A DNA stretch of 64,000 bases from Haematobacter missouriensis. Its GTDB lineage: Bacteria; Pseudomonadota; Alphaproteobacteria; Rhodobacterales; Rhodobacteraceae. Shown piece by piece: positions 63,987-64,000 of the stretch. The stretch lies in assembly GCF_000740775.1 (NCBI RefSeq), contig NZ_JFGS01000017.1, positions 21,561-85,560 on the forward strand, written 5' to 3'. A model generated the notes under the pieces. It ran no database searches. It was not told the origin of the DNA and saw only the letters and a program-made list of their open reading frames with translations. Position 1 is the stretch's first letter. Each line of letters opens with the position of its first letter. Both the position numbers and the translations under genes were made by a program.

Positions 63987-64000
63987 CAATTTGGGCTGAC

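Noticed and set aside
63942..64000. Group I intron interrupting tRNA-Arg, as an alternative to an attachment site
   Set aside because: Known bacterial tRNA group I introns sit within or just after the anticodon, whereas here the break is before the whole anticodon loop; the window ends too soon to see intron structure, so this is disfavoured but not excluded.

Overview
The window looks like chromosome from a high-GC alphaproteobacterium of the Rhodobacteraceae/Paracoccaceae group. The case rests on a nuo (complex I) operon that carries the family's typical extra genes (DUF5337, DUF3291, a carboxymuconolactone-decarboxylase-like gene), GcrA, a DinB with an N-terminal zinc ribbon, and the nuoN-birA-coaX-rnj run. 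No 16S rRNA or species marker is present, so the genus is not called.

Region 1 (1 to about 10.8 kb) is the right end of an integrated prophage-like element that starts outside the window. In order it holds a RelE/HigB-HigA type toxin-antitoxin pair, a leftward RelA/SpoT-synthetase protein resembling toxic small alarmone synthetases, and a promoter flanked by two near-palindromic 14-bp operator sites. A tightly packed early operon follows: an unusual tetrapeptide-repeat protein with a DUF6745-like C-terminus and its His-rich partner, ERF annealing protein, coiled-coil protein, SSB, Ref-type nuclease, small secreted or anchored proteins, and two Lar-type antirestriction proteins. It ends with an excisionase-like gene that overlaps a tyrosine integrase, next to the 3' end of tRNA-Val(GAC), the probable attachment site.

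Region 2 (10.8 to 29.8 kb) is ordinary chromosome: N-formylglutamate amidohydrolase, an excalibur lipoprotein, dinB, an SPFH/NfeD pair, GNAT and NUDIX genes, meaB, a DUF3108 protein, hrpB, a VOC protein, an argD-GNAT-argF operon, gcrA, the carboxy(nor)spermidine polyamine pair, and an Fsr-like efflux pump divergent from an AraC regulator.

Region 3 (29.8 to 49.7 kb) is one long leftward operon, nuoA-B-C-D-E-DUF5337-F-DUF3291-G-H-I-CMD-J-K-L-M-N-birA-coaX-rnj, with a recognisable sigma-70 promoter before nuoA. It encodes the 14-subunit proton-pumping NADH:quinone oxidoreductase plus biotin ligase, pantothenate kinase and RNase J. Several intergenic gaps are filled by very short, translationally coupled open frames.

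Region 4 (49.8 to 58.2 kb) is a leftward leucine-degradation operon: isovaleryl-CoA dehydrogenase, methylcrotonyl-CoA carboxylase beta and alpha, HMG-CoA lyase, and methylglutaconyl-CoA hydratase. A secreted nuclease-like gene, a macro-domain gene and a GST are interleaved. A perfect 7-4-7 palindrome lies right after the -10 box of its promoter.

Region 5 (58.2 to 63 kb) has creA, a KGG stress protein, gph, glmU and glmS. The final kilobase is gene-free and ends with a 3' fragment of tRNA-Arg(CCG) that loses its tRNA sequence at the anticodon loop. This is most simply the distal attachment site of a second integrated element lying mainly to the right of the window.
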